DNA of 64,000 nt from Desulfobacterales bacterium (GTDB lineage: Bacteria; Desulfobacterota; Desulfobacteria; Desulfobacterales; Desulfosalsimonadaceae): assembly GCA_034520365.1 (NCBI GenBank), contig JAXHNP010000007.1, forward strand, positions 434,001-498,000. Direction: 5' to 3'. The notes below the pieces were generated by a model. That model saw nothing but the letters and a program-made list of their open reading frames with translations, did not search any database and was not told where the DNA came from. A program made the translations under genes and the position numbers. Each line of letters opens with the position of its first letter. The stretch's first letter is position 1. Below are positions 35,808-43,728 of the stretch, piece by piece.

Positions 35808-37922
35808 ATGTTTGACAGCATCAAAAAACGAAACGGCCGGATTGTTAAGTTTGATTCCGCAAAAATCACCGCCGCCATCGCCAAAGCCGGCAAAGCCACC
35901 GACGAGTTCAGTGAAAAGGAGGCGAAAAACCTGACGCTGCGGGTCCTGACCCTGGCCCACGAGATGCCGTTAAACCATCCGCCGGAGGTCGAAGAGATTC
36001 AGGATATCGTGGAGCGGGTGCTTTTGAATTCCCCGTTTCACAAGACCGCCAAGGCCTATATCCTGTACCGGGAACAGCACGCCCAGCTCAGAAACATCGC
36101 CACCAAAGCCCATGTGGAGCTGGTGGAAAACTATGTCCAAAAGCTGGATTGGAAAATCCGCGAAAACAGTAACATGAGTTATTCCCTGCAGGGCCTGAAC
36201 AATTATATCTCTTCGGATATTACCTCGGAATACTGGCTAAACCGCATCTACCCGCCGGAAATCCGAAATGCCCATAAAAGCGGGGATATTCATATCCATG
36301 ACTTAAGCCTGCTCTCGGTTTACTGCGTGGGGTGGGATCTGCAGGATTTACTGACCGTGGGCTTCAAGGGCGTTCCGGGCAAAGTGGAAAGCGCTCCGCC
36401 CAAGCACCTGCGCTCCGCCCTGGGGCAGGTGGTCAATTTCTTCTATACCCTCCAGGGCGAGGCGGCCGGCGCCCAGGCGGTTTCCAATTTTGACACACTG
36501 CTCGCCCCATTCGTGCGCTATGACAATTTAAGCTTTAAAGAGGTCAAACAGGCGCTGCAGGAATTTGTTTTCAATATCAACATCCCCACCCGCGTCGGTT
36601 TTCAGACGCCGTTTACAAACATCACCATGGATTTAACCGTTCCCAGCACCTTAAAGGACATGCCGGTGATTATCGGCGGCGTCCATCAAAAAGAGACCTA
36701 CAGTGAATTCCAGCATGAAATGGATGTTTTAAACAGCGCCTTTGCCGAAGTCATGATGGAAGGCGATGCCAAAGGCCGCGTCTTTACCTTCCCGATCCCC
36801 ACCTATAACATCACTGAAGACTTTAACTGGGACAACCCCACCCTTGAAAACCTCTGGAAGATGACCGGCAAATACGGAATTCCATATTTCTCAAACTTTG
36901 TTAATTCGGATATGTCCCCGGAGGATGCCCGCTCCATGTGCTGCCGCCTGCGGCTGGACAACCGGGAGCTGATGAAGCGCGGCGGCGGCCTTTTCGGCGC
37001 CAATCCGCTCACCGGCTCCATCGGGGTGGTGACCCTCAATCTGCCCCGCATCGGGTATCTGGCTGAAAGCCGGGAGGACTTTTTCAACCGCCTGCACCGG
37101 CTTGCCCACATCGCCAAGGACAGTCTTTCGGTGAAGCGGAAAGTGCTTGAAAAATTCACCGAACAGAACCTCTATCCCTATTCCAGATTTTATCTTCGCG
37201 CCATCAAGGAACGGACCAATACCTATTGGAGCAACCATTTCTCCACCATCGGCATCATCGGCATGAATGAAGCCTGCCTCAATCTGCTGGGCGAGGATAT
37301 CGGCACTGACGAAGGCCACGCATTCTCCGTTGAAGTACTCGATTATCTGCGGACAATAATGGAGAGCATCCAGGAAGAAACCGGTGAAATTTTTAATCTG
37401 GAGGCAACGCCCGGGGAAGGAACAGCCTACCGGCTGGCGCTCATCGATAAGAACCAGTATCAGGACATCCAGTGCGCCAACGAGCCCCAATATCGGAGCG
37501 GTTCGGAGCCCTTTTACACCAATTCGACCCAGCTGCCGGTCAATTACACGGATGACATTTTCGAGGCCCTGGAGCTTCAGGATGATCTGCAGACCCGGTA
37601 TACCGGCGGGACGGTATTTCATATCTTCCTGGGCGAACAGGTAACCGATCTGGATGCCACGAAATCGCTGATAAAGCGGGTTACGGATAATTTTCGGCTG
37701 CCGTATTTTACCCTGTCCCCCACCTTCAGCATCTGTGACAGCCACGGCTATATCACCGGCTATCATGAAACCTGTCCGACCTGCCATGAAAAAACCGAAA
37801 TTTATTCGCGGATCGTCGGCTATCTCCGGCCGATCAACCAGTGGAACAATGGCAAGCAGTCTGAATTCGAAATCCGGGAGACATTTGATCTGGAGCAAGT
37901 CGAAGCGCTTGAATTTTCATGA
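35808..37922 (+). CDS. nrdD: anaerobic ribonucleoside-triphosphate reductase
   Basis: 704 residues from the ATG at 35808 (MFDSIKKRNGRIVKFDSAKI), which has the better spacing after GAGGGGA; an ATG two codons earlier is too close. An N-terminal ATP-cone (about 1-95) senses ATP/dATP. The glycyl-radical domain includes MCCRLRLDN and GGLFGANPLTGSIGVVTLNL. The C-terminal zinc site uses C...HGY and CPTCHEK, and the radical glycine is in RIVGYLRPINQWN near residue 680. It makes deoxynucleotides under anoxia. It overlaps nrdG by four bases and is controlled by the NrdR boxes upstream. Confidence 0.97.
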   Translation: MFDSIKKRNGRIVKFDSAKITAAIAKAGKATDEFSEKEAKNLTLRVLTLAHEMPLNHPPEVEEIQDIVERVLLNSPFHKTAKAYILYREQHAQLRNIATKAHVELVENYVQKLDWKIRENSNMSYSLQGLNNYISSDITSEYWLNRIYPPEIRNAHKSGDIHIHDLSLLSVYCVGWDLQDLLTVGFKGVPGKVESAPPKHLRSALGQVVNFFYTLQGEAAGAQAVSNFDTLLAPFVRYDNLSFKEVKQALQEFVFNINIPTRVGFQTPFTNITMDLTVPSTLKDMPVIIGGVHQKETYSEFQHEMDVLNSAFAEVMMEGDAKGRVFTFPIPTYNITEDFNWDNPTLENLWKMTGKYGIPYFSNFVNSDMSPEDARSMCCRLRLDNRELMKRGGGLFGANPLTGSIGVVTLNLPRIGYLAESREDFFNRLHRLAHIAKDSLSVKRKVLEKFTEQNLYPYSRFYLRAIKERTNTYWSNHFSTIGIIGMNEACLNLLGEDIGTDEGHAFSVEVLDYLRTIMESIQEETGEIFNLEATPGEGTAYRLALIDKNQYQDIQCANEPQYRSGSEPFYTNSTQLPVNYTDDIFEALELQDDLQTRYTGGTVFHIFLGEQVTDLDATKSLIKRVTDNFRLPYFTLSPTFSICDSHGYITGYHETCPTCHEKTEIYSRIVGYLRPINQWNNGKQSEFEIRETFDLEQVEALEFS

Positions 37923-38620
37923 AAATCGGCGGCATCCAGAAGACGTCCCTGATTGACTATCCCGGCAAGGTCAGCTGCGTTCTTTTTCTCGCCGGATGCA
38001 ATTTCAACTGCCCGTACTGCCATAACCCTGAGTTGGTCCGGGGAAAAAACGGCCGTCCGGCCATTGACCCGGATCAACTGACCGCATTTCTTTTAAAACG
38101 GCGGCGGTTTCTGGAAGGGGTGGTTATTACCGGGGGCGAACCCACCCTGCACGCCGATCTTCCGGAATTGTGCCGCCGCATAAAGCAAATGGGATTTTCC
38201 GTAAAGCTTGACACCAACGGCTCCCATCCGGCCATGATCAAACAACTGATCACCGATCAACTGATCGACTTTGTGGCCATGGACATTAAAACCGATCCGG
38301 ATCGCTATGATCCGCTCATTTGCCGCACGTGTGAGCCATCAGATATTATCGTCGCCGTCCAGTCCATTCTGGACTCCCAGCTGCCCCATGAATTCCGGAC
38401 CACCTGTGTACTGCCCATTGTGGATCAGGCGGCCATTGAGGTGATGGCCGAACTGATTCACGGGGCCACGCGCCACGCGCTTCAACGGGTGCAGCATGAA
38501 TCCGTGAACGTGCTTTGTCCTGAATTTTTTAAAACCCGCGACTGGTATATTAATGATGCCGTTATGACGCATTACCAGTCTGTTATGGCCGCGCACGTTG
38601 GAACCTGTGTCATCCGATAA
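37919..38620 (+). CDS. nrdG: anaerobic ribonucleotide reductase activase (radical SAM)
   Basis: 233 residues. The radical SAM cluster is FLAGCNFNCPYCHNPEL (CxxxCxxC, about 27-34), with the glycine-rich GVVITGGEPTLH (about 70-81) binding SAM. It installs the glycyl radical on NrdD. Its ATG overlaps the nrdD stop as ATGA, so the two are translationally coupled. It matches the NrdG2/TIGR02495 type common in strict anaerobes. Confidence 0.94.
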   Translation: MKIGGIQKTSLIDYPGKVSCVLFLAGCNFNCPYCHNPELVRGKNGRPAIDPDQLTAFLLKRRRFLEGVVITGGEPTLHADLPELCRRIKQMGFSVKLDTNGSHPAMIKQLITDQLIDFVAMDIKTDPDRYDPLICRTCEPSDIIVAVQSILDSQLPHEFRTTCVLPIVDQAAIEVMAELIHGATRHALQRVQHESVNVLCPEFFKTRDWYINDAVMTHYQSVMAAHVGTCVIR

Positions 38621-38621
38621 C

Positions 38622-38642
38622 CCGCCCCCTTCAGGCGGTTTT
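38622..38642 (+). terminator. possible short terminator of nrdDG
   Basis: CCGCC (38622-38626) and GGCGG (38634-38638) form a five-base stem with a 7-base loop, followed by TTTT. It is placed just after the nrdG stop; the stem is short. Confidence 0.45.
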
Positions 38643-38725
38643 CCCGTTGACAGCGCCCTTTTCCTTCAGTATCTTTCCGTTAACGTAAAGTTTCAATTCT
38701 TCTCAAACAAAAAAAGGAAATGCCA

Positions 38726-39973
38726 ATGTTTGACCATCTTTTGCCTGAGGCATCAAAAAAAATTCGGGATGAAGCCCGCGACCTGGTAAACTGGATTCCC
38801 CGCCAAATGATTATTGATATGGATCAGGACAAAATCAAATTTCCCAAGGAATTTCTCCAGGAAGCCGGCCGGCGCAACCTCATGGGCTGCCGCTACCCCA
38901 AAGAATGGGGCGGGCGGGATTTGGACTGGGTGAGCACGGTGACGGTGATGGAGGAAATCGGGACCCTCGGCTATATATTCGCCTGTACCTTTGGGGTTGG
39001 GGCGGAGCTCGTCTGCGACGCCATCATTCAGCACGGCACGGACGCCCTAAAAGAAAAGTATGTAAAGCCGCTGCTTAAAGGGGAGATGTTTGCTGCCGAA
39101 TGCCTGACCGAACCCCGGGGCGGATCGGATTTTTTCGGCACCACGACCACTGCTGACGATAAAGGCGATTATTTTCTGGTAAATGGCCAGAAACGATTTA
39201 TTGTGGGTGCAGAAGGGGCGGACTATTTTCTGGTTTACGCCAAGACCGCTCCGGACGCCAAACCCCACGAGGCCTTGACCTGCCTGATTGTCGATCGGGG
39301 CCCGGGGGTTGAGACCAAGTATCTTTACGGCCTGATGGGCTGCCGGGGCGGCGGTGCCGGCCGGGTGGTATTCAAGGACGCGAAGGTACCCAAAGAAAAC
39401 GTGGTCGGCCAAGTCAACGGGGCCTATAAGGTGTTTAAGACCATGATGATTCCGGAACGGCTGGGAACCGCGGCCATGACCATTGGCAGCGCCCGACCCG
39501 CACTGGATGTGGCCACCGGCTACACCACCCGGCGCAAGGCCTTCGGCACCACGATCAATAATTTTCAGGGGGTAAGCTTTCAGGTGGCCGAAAGCGCCAT
39601 GCTGCTGGATGCCAGCCGATCCATCATTTATACCACCGCCCGGGCCGTTGATGAAAAGGTCGAAGAGCGTCGGCTTCGCCGCATGATCTCCGAGGCCAAA
39701 AAATTTGTCACCGAATCCTGCCAGAAAGCCGCCAATAATGCTATGCAGGTGATGGGCGGCATCGGATACACCAACATCTTCCCCATTGAACGCATTGTCC
39801 GGGACCTGCGGCTGGCGTCCATATGGACCGGCTCCAATGAGGTGATGGCCATGATTATCGCCCACGAATGGTACCGGGAGTACTTCAATACCATGAAAGG
39901 CCCCGGCCAGATCAGGGATTACGAAAACGATGCGGCAGAGGCGGATGCGCCGGATGAAAAAATCTATGAATAA
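38726..39973 (+). CDS. acyl-CoA dehydrogenase
   Basis: 415 residues from the ATG at 38726, eight bases after AAAGGA; an ATG two codons earlier is too close to it. The N-terminal helical domain is followed by the FAD/CoA signature CLTEPRGGSDFFGTTTTADD (about 120), a beta domain, and C-terminal helices (NNAMQVMGGIGYTNIFPIER). The usual catalytic Glu in YEGT is replaced by Thr (SIWTGSNEV), but Glu is present in the helix IPERLGTAAM, where isovaleryl- and long-chain-type enzymes carry their base. It oxidises an acyl-CoA with electron transfer flavoprotein. It may act with the small membrane protein that follows. Confidence 0.88.
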   Translation: MFDHLLPEASKKIRDEARDLVNWIPRQMIIDMDQDKIKFPKEFLQEAGRRNLMGCRYPKEWGGRDLDWVSTVTVMEEIGTLGYIFACTFGVGAELVCDAIIQHGTDALKEKYVKPLLKGEMFAAECLTEPRGGSDFFGTTTTADDKGDYFLVNGQKRFIVGAEGADYFLVYAKTAPDAKPHEALTCLIVDRGPGVETKYLYGLMGCRGGGAGRVVFKDAKVPKENVVGQVNGAYKVFKTMMIPERLGTAAMTIGSARPALDVATGYTTRRKAFGTTINNFQGVSFQVAESAMLLDASRSIIYTTARAVDEKVEERRLRRMISEAKKFVTESCQKAANNAMQVMGGIGYTNIFPIERIVRDLRLASIWTGSNEVMAMIIAHEWYREYFNTMKGPGQIRDYENDAAEADAPDEKIYE

Positions 39974-39990
39974 TCAGAAACGGAGGCTAT

Positions 39991-40188
39991 GTGCACTGGC
40001 TGTTAGAGATCGCTAAAATCGTCGCCATACTGGCGGCCGCAGGAATTCTGGGAAACTGGTTTTTAAAAGAGGTCAAACAGGCAAAAAAAATGGGCCGGCC
40101 CTGGTACACCCCGTACTTTTCGGTACCGGGCGCTCTGATCTTCATCGCCCTGCTGCTGCCAATTCTGGCATGGCTGACCCGACAATAA
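39991..40188 (+). CDS. small membrane protein, 65 residues
   Basis: GTG start at 39991, four bases after GGAGG. Two hydrophobic segments (EIAKIVAILAAAGILGNWFL and VPGALIFIALLLPILAWLTR) are joined by a basic loop KEVKQAKKMGRPWYTPYFS. It starts 17 bp after the acyl-CoA dehydrogenase stop and is followed by a strong terminator, so the two form an operon. No family is recognised; a membrane anchor or electron-transfer accessory for the dehydrogenase is only a guess. Confidence 0.65.
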   Translation: MHWLLEIAKIVAILAAAGILGNWFLKEVKQAKKMGRPWYTPYFSVPGALIFIALLLPILAWLTRQ

Positions 40189-40195
40189 AATACAT

Positions 40196-40228
40196 CGGCG
40201 GGCGGGACTTAACGATCCCCGCCCGCCG
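40196..40228 (+). terminator. Rho-independent terminator
   Basis: A perfect 11-bp GC stem CGGCGGGCGGG/CCCGCCCGCCG with an 11-base loop, followed by AAAATGTTT on the plus strand and preceded by TATTTTATTG when read on the minus strand. It closes the acyl-CoA dehydrogenase operon and may serve both directions. Confidence 0.8.
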
Positions 40229-40243
40229 AAAATGTTTACTGAA

Positions 40244-40269
40244 CCTAAATTGAAAATCGCTCAATTTAG
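40244..40269. repeat. short hairpin repeat with core GAAAATCGCTCAATTTAG
   Basis: CTAAATTGA and TCAATTTAG are perfect 9-bp arms with a 7-base loop. It shares an 18-base core with 16994-17016 and resembles 17145-17180. It lies just beyond the stop of the minus-strand gene ending at 40276. Confidence 0.7.
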
Positions 40270-40275
40270 ATGAAA

Positions 40276-40632
40276 TCAGCTCAGCGTATCCTCTCCGAGC
40301 TCTTTTTCCAGAAGCTCGCGGTACCAGCAGGCGAACTCAAACATACCCACATACCGTTCGTCCTCATTTACGATGCCAAGACACAATTCGAACGCCCCCC
40401 GGCCATACTCATTGGAATAGGTGCTCTGATTCCGGGATCTCAAAAACTGTTGTACCAGCATCTGCGTTGTCCGTCGGGTGCGATCGCGCCGGATATCAAT
40501 GGGATCTTTCGGTTTTAGAAACGGATCCCATTGTTCATACCCGCGCTTTAACACCTGCTTCTGCCGGCGGGGCGACATCCGGTCAAAAATCGCCTGTTTC
40601 AAACGTTCAATTTCTTTCGGATCCTCACTCAT
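40276..40632 (-). CDS. hypothetical protein, 118 residues
   Basis: ATG at 40632 after AGAGGGAAAA (MSEDPKEIERLKQAIFDRMS). It is basic, helical and soluble, with PRRQKQVLKRGYEQWDPF, DPIDIRRDRTRRTTQMLVQQ and a Tyr/Glu-rich end. No family is recognised. Its start overlaps the end of the YkgJ-type gene by eight bases, so the two are translated together and may act together. Confidence 0.7.
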   Translation of the reverse strand: MSEDPKEIERLKQAIFDRMSPRRQKQVLKRGYEQWDPFLKPKDPIDIRRDRTRRTTQMLVQQFLRSRNQSTYSNEYGRGAFELCLGIVNEDERYVGMFEFACWYRELLEKELGEDTLS

Positions 40633-41317
40633 TTTTTCCCTCTTCGCGCTTTTCATCTGATGGGGGCGTTCCGATACCGAGATATTGCTCATCATAATCG
40701 GTCAGCAACGCCATGGACAGCGGCACCAAAACATCCGCCATTTTGACATGCCGGGATTCAATCTCCTGGACGAACTCCGCAGAGATCGCCATTAGTTGAT
40801 CATGAATCACATCCTGATTAAATGTGGGGTACCGCTTGCCCTCGACAAACCCGGAATGGCCGCAGGTATGCCCTTTGCCGCCGATTGCCAGGGGAATTCC
40901 GTAAACCCGGCAGGCAATGGGGCGATACGCATACAGGTCGCATCGCTTCTCCTCATTTAAGAGCGGGCATCGAATCCGTTCCTGACCTACATCCGTTAAC
41001 ACCTTTTCCTCATCCGTACCGTTTTGCGCTGATTTAAAGGCACTTTTTTTTATCTTATATATCTTTCGGTCTGCCGCATTGGCCTTTTCAAGAAGCGTCT
41101 CCCGGGCGGCGCCGGTATACTCCCGTTTAAAATGATAGTTGATATACAACGCTTCGATCAGGGTTAAATCAAACAATGCATAGCAGCAATCCGCGCAGCC
41201 GGGCGTACACTTTACCTCCTCGGGAAACTGGGCCTTAACCTGGGCAAAGGCCTTATCCGCCTTTTCCACGAGCGCCTCATACCGTTTAAAAAAGGGGGTA
41301 AAATCAATATTCATCAT
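40625..41317 (-). CDS. YkgJ-family cysteine-cluster protein
   Basis: 230 residues from the ATG at 41317, seven bases after GGAGG. The CTPGCADCCYALFDLTLIEA cluster (about 42) and, later, CPLLNEEKRCDLYAYRPIAC with RVYG form the CxxxCxxCC...C...C...RPxxCR pattern of the YkgJ (UPF0153) family, thought to bind zinc or an Fe-S cluster. No reaction is assigned to the family. It overlaps the downstream hypothetical gene. Confidence 0.85.
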   Translation of the reverse strand: MMNIDFTPFFKRYEALVEKADKAFAQVKAQFPEEVKCTPGCADCCYALFDLTLIEALYINYHFKREYTGAARETLLEKANAADRKIYKIKKSAFKSAQNGTDEEKVLTDVGQERIRCPLLNEEKRCDLYAYRPIACRVYGIPLAIGGKGHTCGHSGFVEGKRYPTFNQDVIHDQLMAISAEFVQEIESRHVKMADVLVPLSMALLTDYDEQYLGIGTPPSDEKREEGKNE

Positions 41318-41388
41318 CTGTCTCCCTCCAAACAATTTATTGAATCAGCAGCCATATCCTGCCGATCGGGTATTTTGAATCGCTGTAA

Positions 41389-41404
41389 TGTTTCACGTGA
41401 AACA
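41389..41404. promoter_or_regulatory. parS centromere-like site (ParB binding)
   Basis: TGTTTCACGTGAAACA is an exact match to the bacterial chromosomal parS consensus and lies in a 20-bp perfect palindrome (41387-41406). It sits immediately downstream of mnmE, the gene that in many genomes is followed by mnmG-rsmG-parA-parB. ParB-CTP loads here for origin segregation. parAB are not in the window. Confidence 0.92.
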
Positions 41405-41418
41405 TTAGCCGTTACTGG

Positions 41419-42807
41419 CTATTTACCGATACAAAACTGCTCAAATATCCGGTCCAAAATATCCGGCCGAACATTTTCACCGGTAATCTCCTGAAGCCCT
41501 GCCAGGGCTTCCTGTAAATCTATAACGATAAGTTCTATGGTTTGGTTTTCAAGCAGCCCTTTCCGGGCGCTACTTAATGCGGCAAAACTTTTCTCTATGG
41601 CCTGCTTTTGGCGTAAATTAGGAACAATTTCATTAACACCCGGGGCTTGCTGATCACCGGCATAGGATGCCAGAAAAGCCTTCAGCCGGTCAATCCCCTG
41701 GCTGTACTTGGCAGATATCCGGACCGTGGGATACCCCTTCCATTCTTCCGGAAGGACTGATCGCTCGGGCAAATCAATTTTATTTAGCACAAGCAGCTTA
41801 TGTTTGTGCATGAATCGTGTCATAAAGCTGTGATGGACCGATTCAATCGGCTGATGGGAATCCAGCACAAATAAAATCAGATCCGCCGCCTCGATGTTGG
41901 CATAGGCCTTATCGATGCCCGCCGCCTCAATCGGCTCCGGCTTGTCGCGAATGCCGGCGGTATCGGTAATTACCACAGGGATGCCGCCGATTATAAAACC
42001 ATCCTCAACCAGATCCCGGGTGGTGCCGGGATACTCCGTCACGATGGCGCGCTCCCGGTCTAGCAGTTGGTTCAAAAGGCTTGATTTCCCGGCATTCGGT
42101 GTCCCCGCGATTACCACCCTAAGCCCCTCCCGCAGAAAGCTACGGTCTTCGTATTGCCGGAGCAACCGTTCGATAGGCGCAAGTATTTGTTGATCCAGTC
42201 GCTCAGCTATTTCTTGAGCAGCAGGCCCTTCGGGCACATCTTCCGGAAAGTCAATGCTTGCCTCAAGCTCGGCTAACATATCCAAAAGGGCATTCCTGAG
42301 CAATTCAACTTCAGACCGTAAATGCCCGTCCAGATGCTGAACAGCCAGATCTAGGCCGGTTGCGGACCGGGCATGGATCAGGTCAATTACGGCCTCTGCC
42401 TGGGTTAAGTCCATACGCCCGTTCAAAAACGCTCTTCGGGTAAACTCCCCGGGACCTGCGAGCCGAACACCACGGGAGAGAAGCAGCTCCAGGATGGATC
42501 TTAATACCAGCGGCCCGGCATGCGCCTGGATTTCGGCCACATCTTCACCGGTATAAGAGGCGGGCCCGCGCATCACCACAAACATGGCCGAATCAATGTA
42601 ACGGTTCGTCTCCGGGTCTATGATATGGCCGTAATACATGCGGCGGGATTCCGGGGTCCAGGCGTCGGCGGAGGCGCGACTGGACGGCGGCTCTCTTTGG
42701 AATATGGACAGCGCGGCAGGGATGGCCGCCGGGCCACTGACTTTGATAATCCCGATGCCGCCATATCCGGCAGGCGTAGCGATTGCGGCAATGGTGGCGG
42801 TGTCCAT
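41419..42807 (-). CDS. mnmE: tRNA modification GTPase MnmE
   Basis: 462 residues. The N-terminal folate-binding domain has DTATIAAIATPAGYGGIGII. A helical domain follows, with the inserted Era-like G domain from about 215: G1 AGTPNAGKSSLLN, TRDLVEDG, G3 DTAG, and G4 VLNKID. It ends in the catalytic C-terminal FCIGK (CxGK). With MnmG it modifies the wobble uridine of tRNAs. It is the last gene of the rpmH...mnmE cluster, just beside parS. Confidence 0.96.
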   Translation of the reverse strand: MDTATIAAIATPAGYGGIGIIKVSGPAAIPAALSIFQREPPSSRASADAWTPESRRMYYGHIIDPETNRYIDSAMFVVMRGPASYTGEDVAEIQAHAGPLVLRSILELLLSRGVRLAGPGEFTRRAFLNGRMDLTQAEAVIDLIHARSATGLDLAVQHLDGHLRSEVELLRNALLDMLAELEASIDFPEDVPEGPAAQEIAERLDQQILAPIERLLRQYEDRSFLREGLRVVIAGTPNAGKSSLLNQLLDRERAIVTEYPGTTRDLVEDGFIIGGIPVVITDTAGIRDKPEPIEAAGIDKAYANIEAADLILFVLDSHQPIESVHHSFMTRFMHKHKLLVLNKIDLPERSVLPEEWKGYPTVRISAKYSQGIDRLKAFLASYAGDQQAPGVNEIVPNLRQKQAIEKSFAALSSARKGLLENQTIELIVIDLQEALAGLQEITGENVRPDILDRIFEQFCIGK

Positions 42808-42841
42808 AAAACCACCCTGTCGGCTCTGTAAAAACCGAATT

Positions 42842-43714
42842 CTATTGATTTTGCCGGGCTCGGGGCCCGGTTTTTGAAGGGCCTTTCCGGCGCTTGGGCA
42901 TGATCATCAGTTTTCGATAGTAGCCTTCGCCCACGCTTTGCGTTCGGACCGCCTTATTGTTTTTCAGGGCCAGATGCACAATGCGGCGGTCATGGGCGTT
43001 CATCTGGTTCATGGTCGATGGCTTGCCGGTGCGGCGGGCCTTATCCGCCAGTCGATTGGCGGCTTCGGTTAATTCCTTGCGACGGGTCTCGAGGTAGCCC
43101 TCCACATCCACCACAATCCGATACCCTTTTCCGCACTGCTTGTTTACCGTCTTATCCACAAGGTATTGCATCGCCTCCAGGGTCTGTCCTTTTCGGCCGA
43201 TCAGAATGGCGGGCTCCCCGCCGCCAATATGGATGCGGTGCTGATCATTGTCCTGATGAATGGATACCTGGGCTTCAGGCGAGAGCAGACTCAAAATCTG
43301 CTTTAACATGTCTTCCGCAACAGCAATCGCCTCATCGGTGGCCATAGCCGCAGGTTCAGGTTCAGGCTCCCCCTCGGCTTGGGCCTCCGCCGTCTCCGGG
43401 GGCTCAACGGTATCGGGCGCCTCGCCAAAGGCCTCATTGATCAATGCATTGATGGCCGACCGGCTTTCTTTTTCCTCGGCCGCTGTCTGGGATGAGGCGC
43501 CTTCATAAACGCCATCCGTTGGTTCTGCGGGCGTTGTTTTCGGCGGTGTCACCCGTATCAAGGCTTTTTTGGTGCGAACCAGCCCGAAAATGCCGGTTGA
43601 GCCGTAAGAGATAATGTCGTAAATCAAGTTGTCCTTGGAAACCTTTAATTCCTGGCATGCTTTTTCAACCGCTTGCTCGACACTTTTGCCCTCAAAATCC
43701 AAAAAATCACTCAT
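42842..43714 (-). CDS. jag: Jag/KhpB RNA-binding protein (Jag-N, KH, R3H)
   Basis: 290 residues from the ATG at 43714, which has GGAGG upstream; the frame is open further but lacks a start signal. The N-terminal Jag domain (FEGKSVEQAVEKACQELKVS) is followed by an acidic linker (about 75-150), a KH-II domain with GGGEPAILIGRKGQTLEAMQ, and an R3H domain with NAHDRRIVHLALKNNKAVRT. It sits directly after yidC, as in many bacteria, and probably binds RNA together with KhpA. Confidence 0.94.
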   Translation of the reverse strand: MSDFLDFEGKSVEQAVEKACQELKVSKDNLIYDIISYGSTGIFGLVRTKKALIRVTPPKTTPAEPTDGVYEGASSQTAAEEKESRSAINALINEAFGEAPDTVEPPETAEAQAEGEPEPEPAAMATDEAIAVAEDMLKQILSLLSPEAQVSIHQDNDQHRIHIGGGEPAILIGRKGQTLEAMQYLVDKTVNKQCGKGYRIVVDVEGYLETRRKELTEAANRLADKARRTGKPSTMNQMNAHDRRIVHLALKNNKAVRTQSVGEGYYRKLMIMPKRRKGPSKTGPRARQNQ

Positions 43715-43728
43715 GAAAACGCCTCCAT

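Noticed and set aside
36891-37898. 335-codon minus-strand open frame opposite nrdD
   Set aside because: Antisense shadow; nrdD motifs occupy the plus strand throughout.
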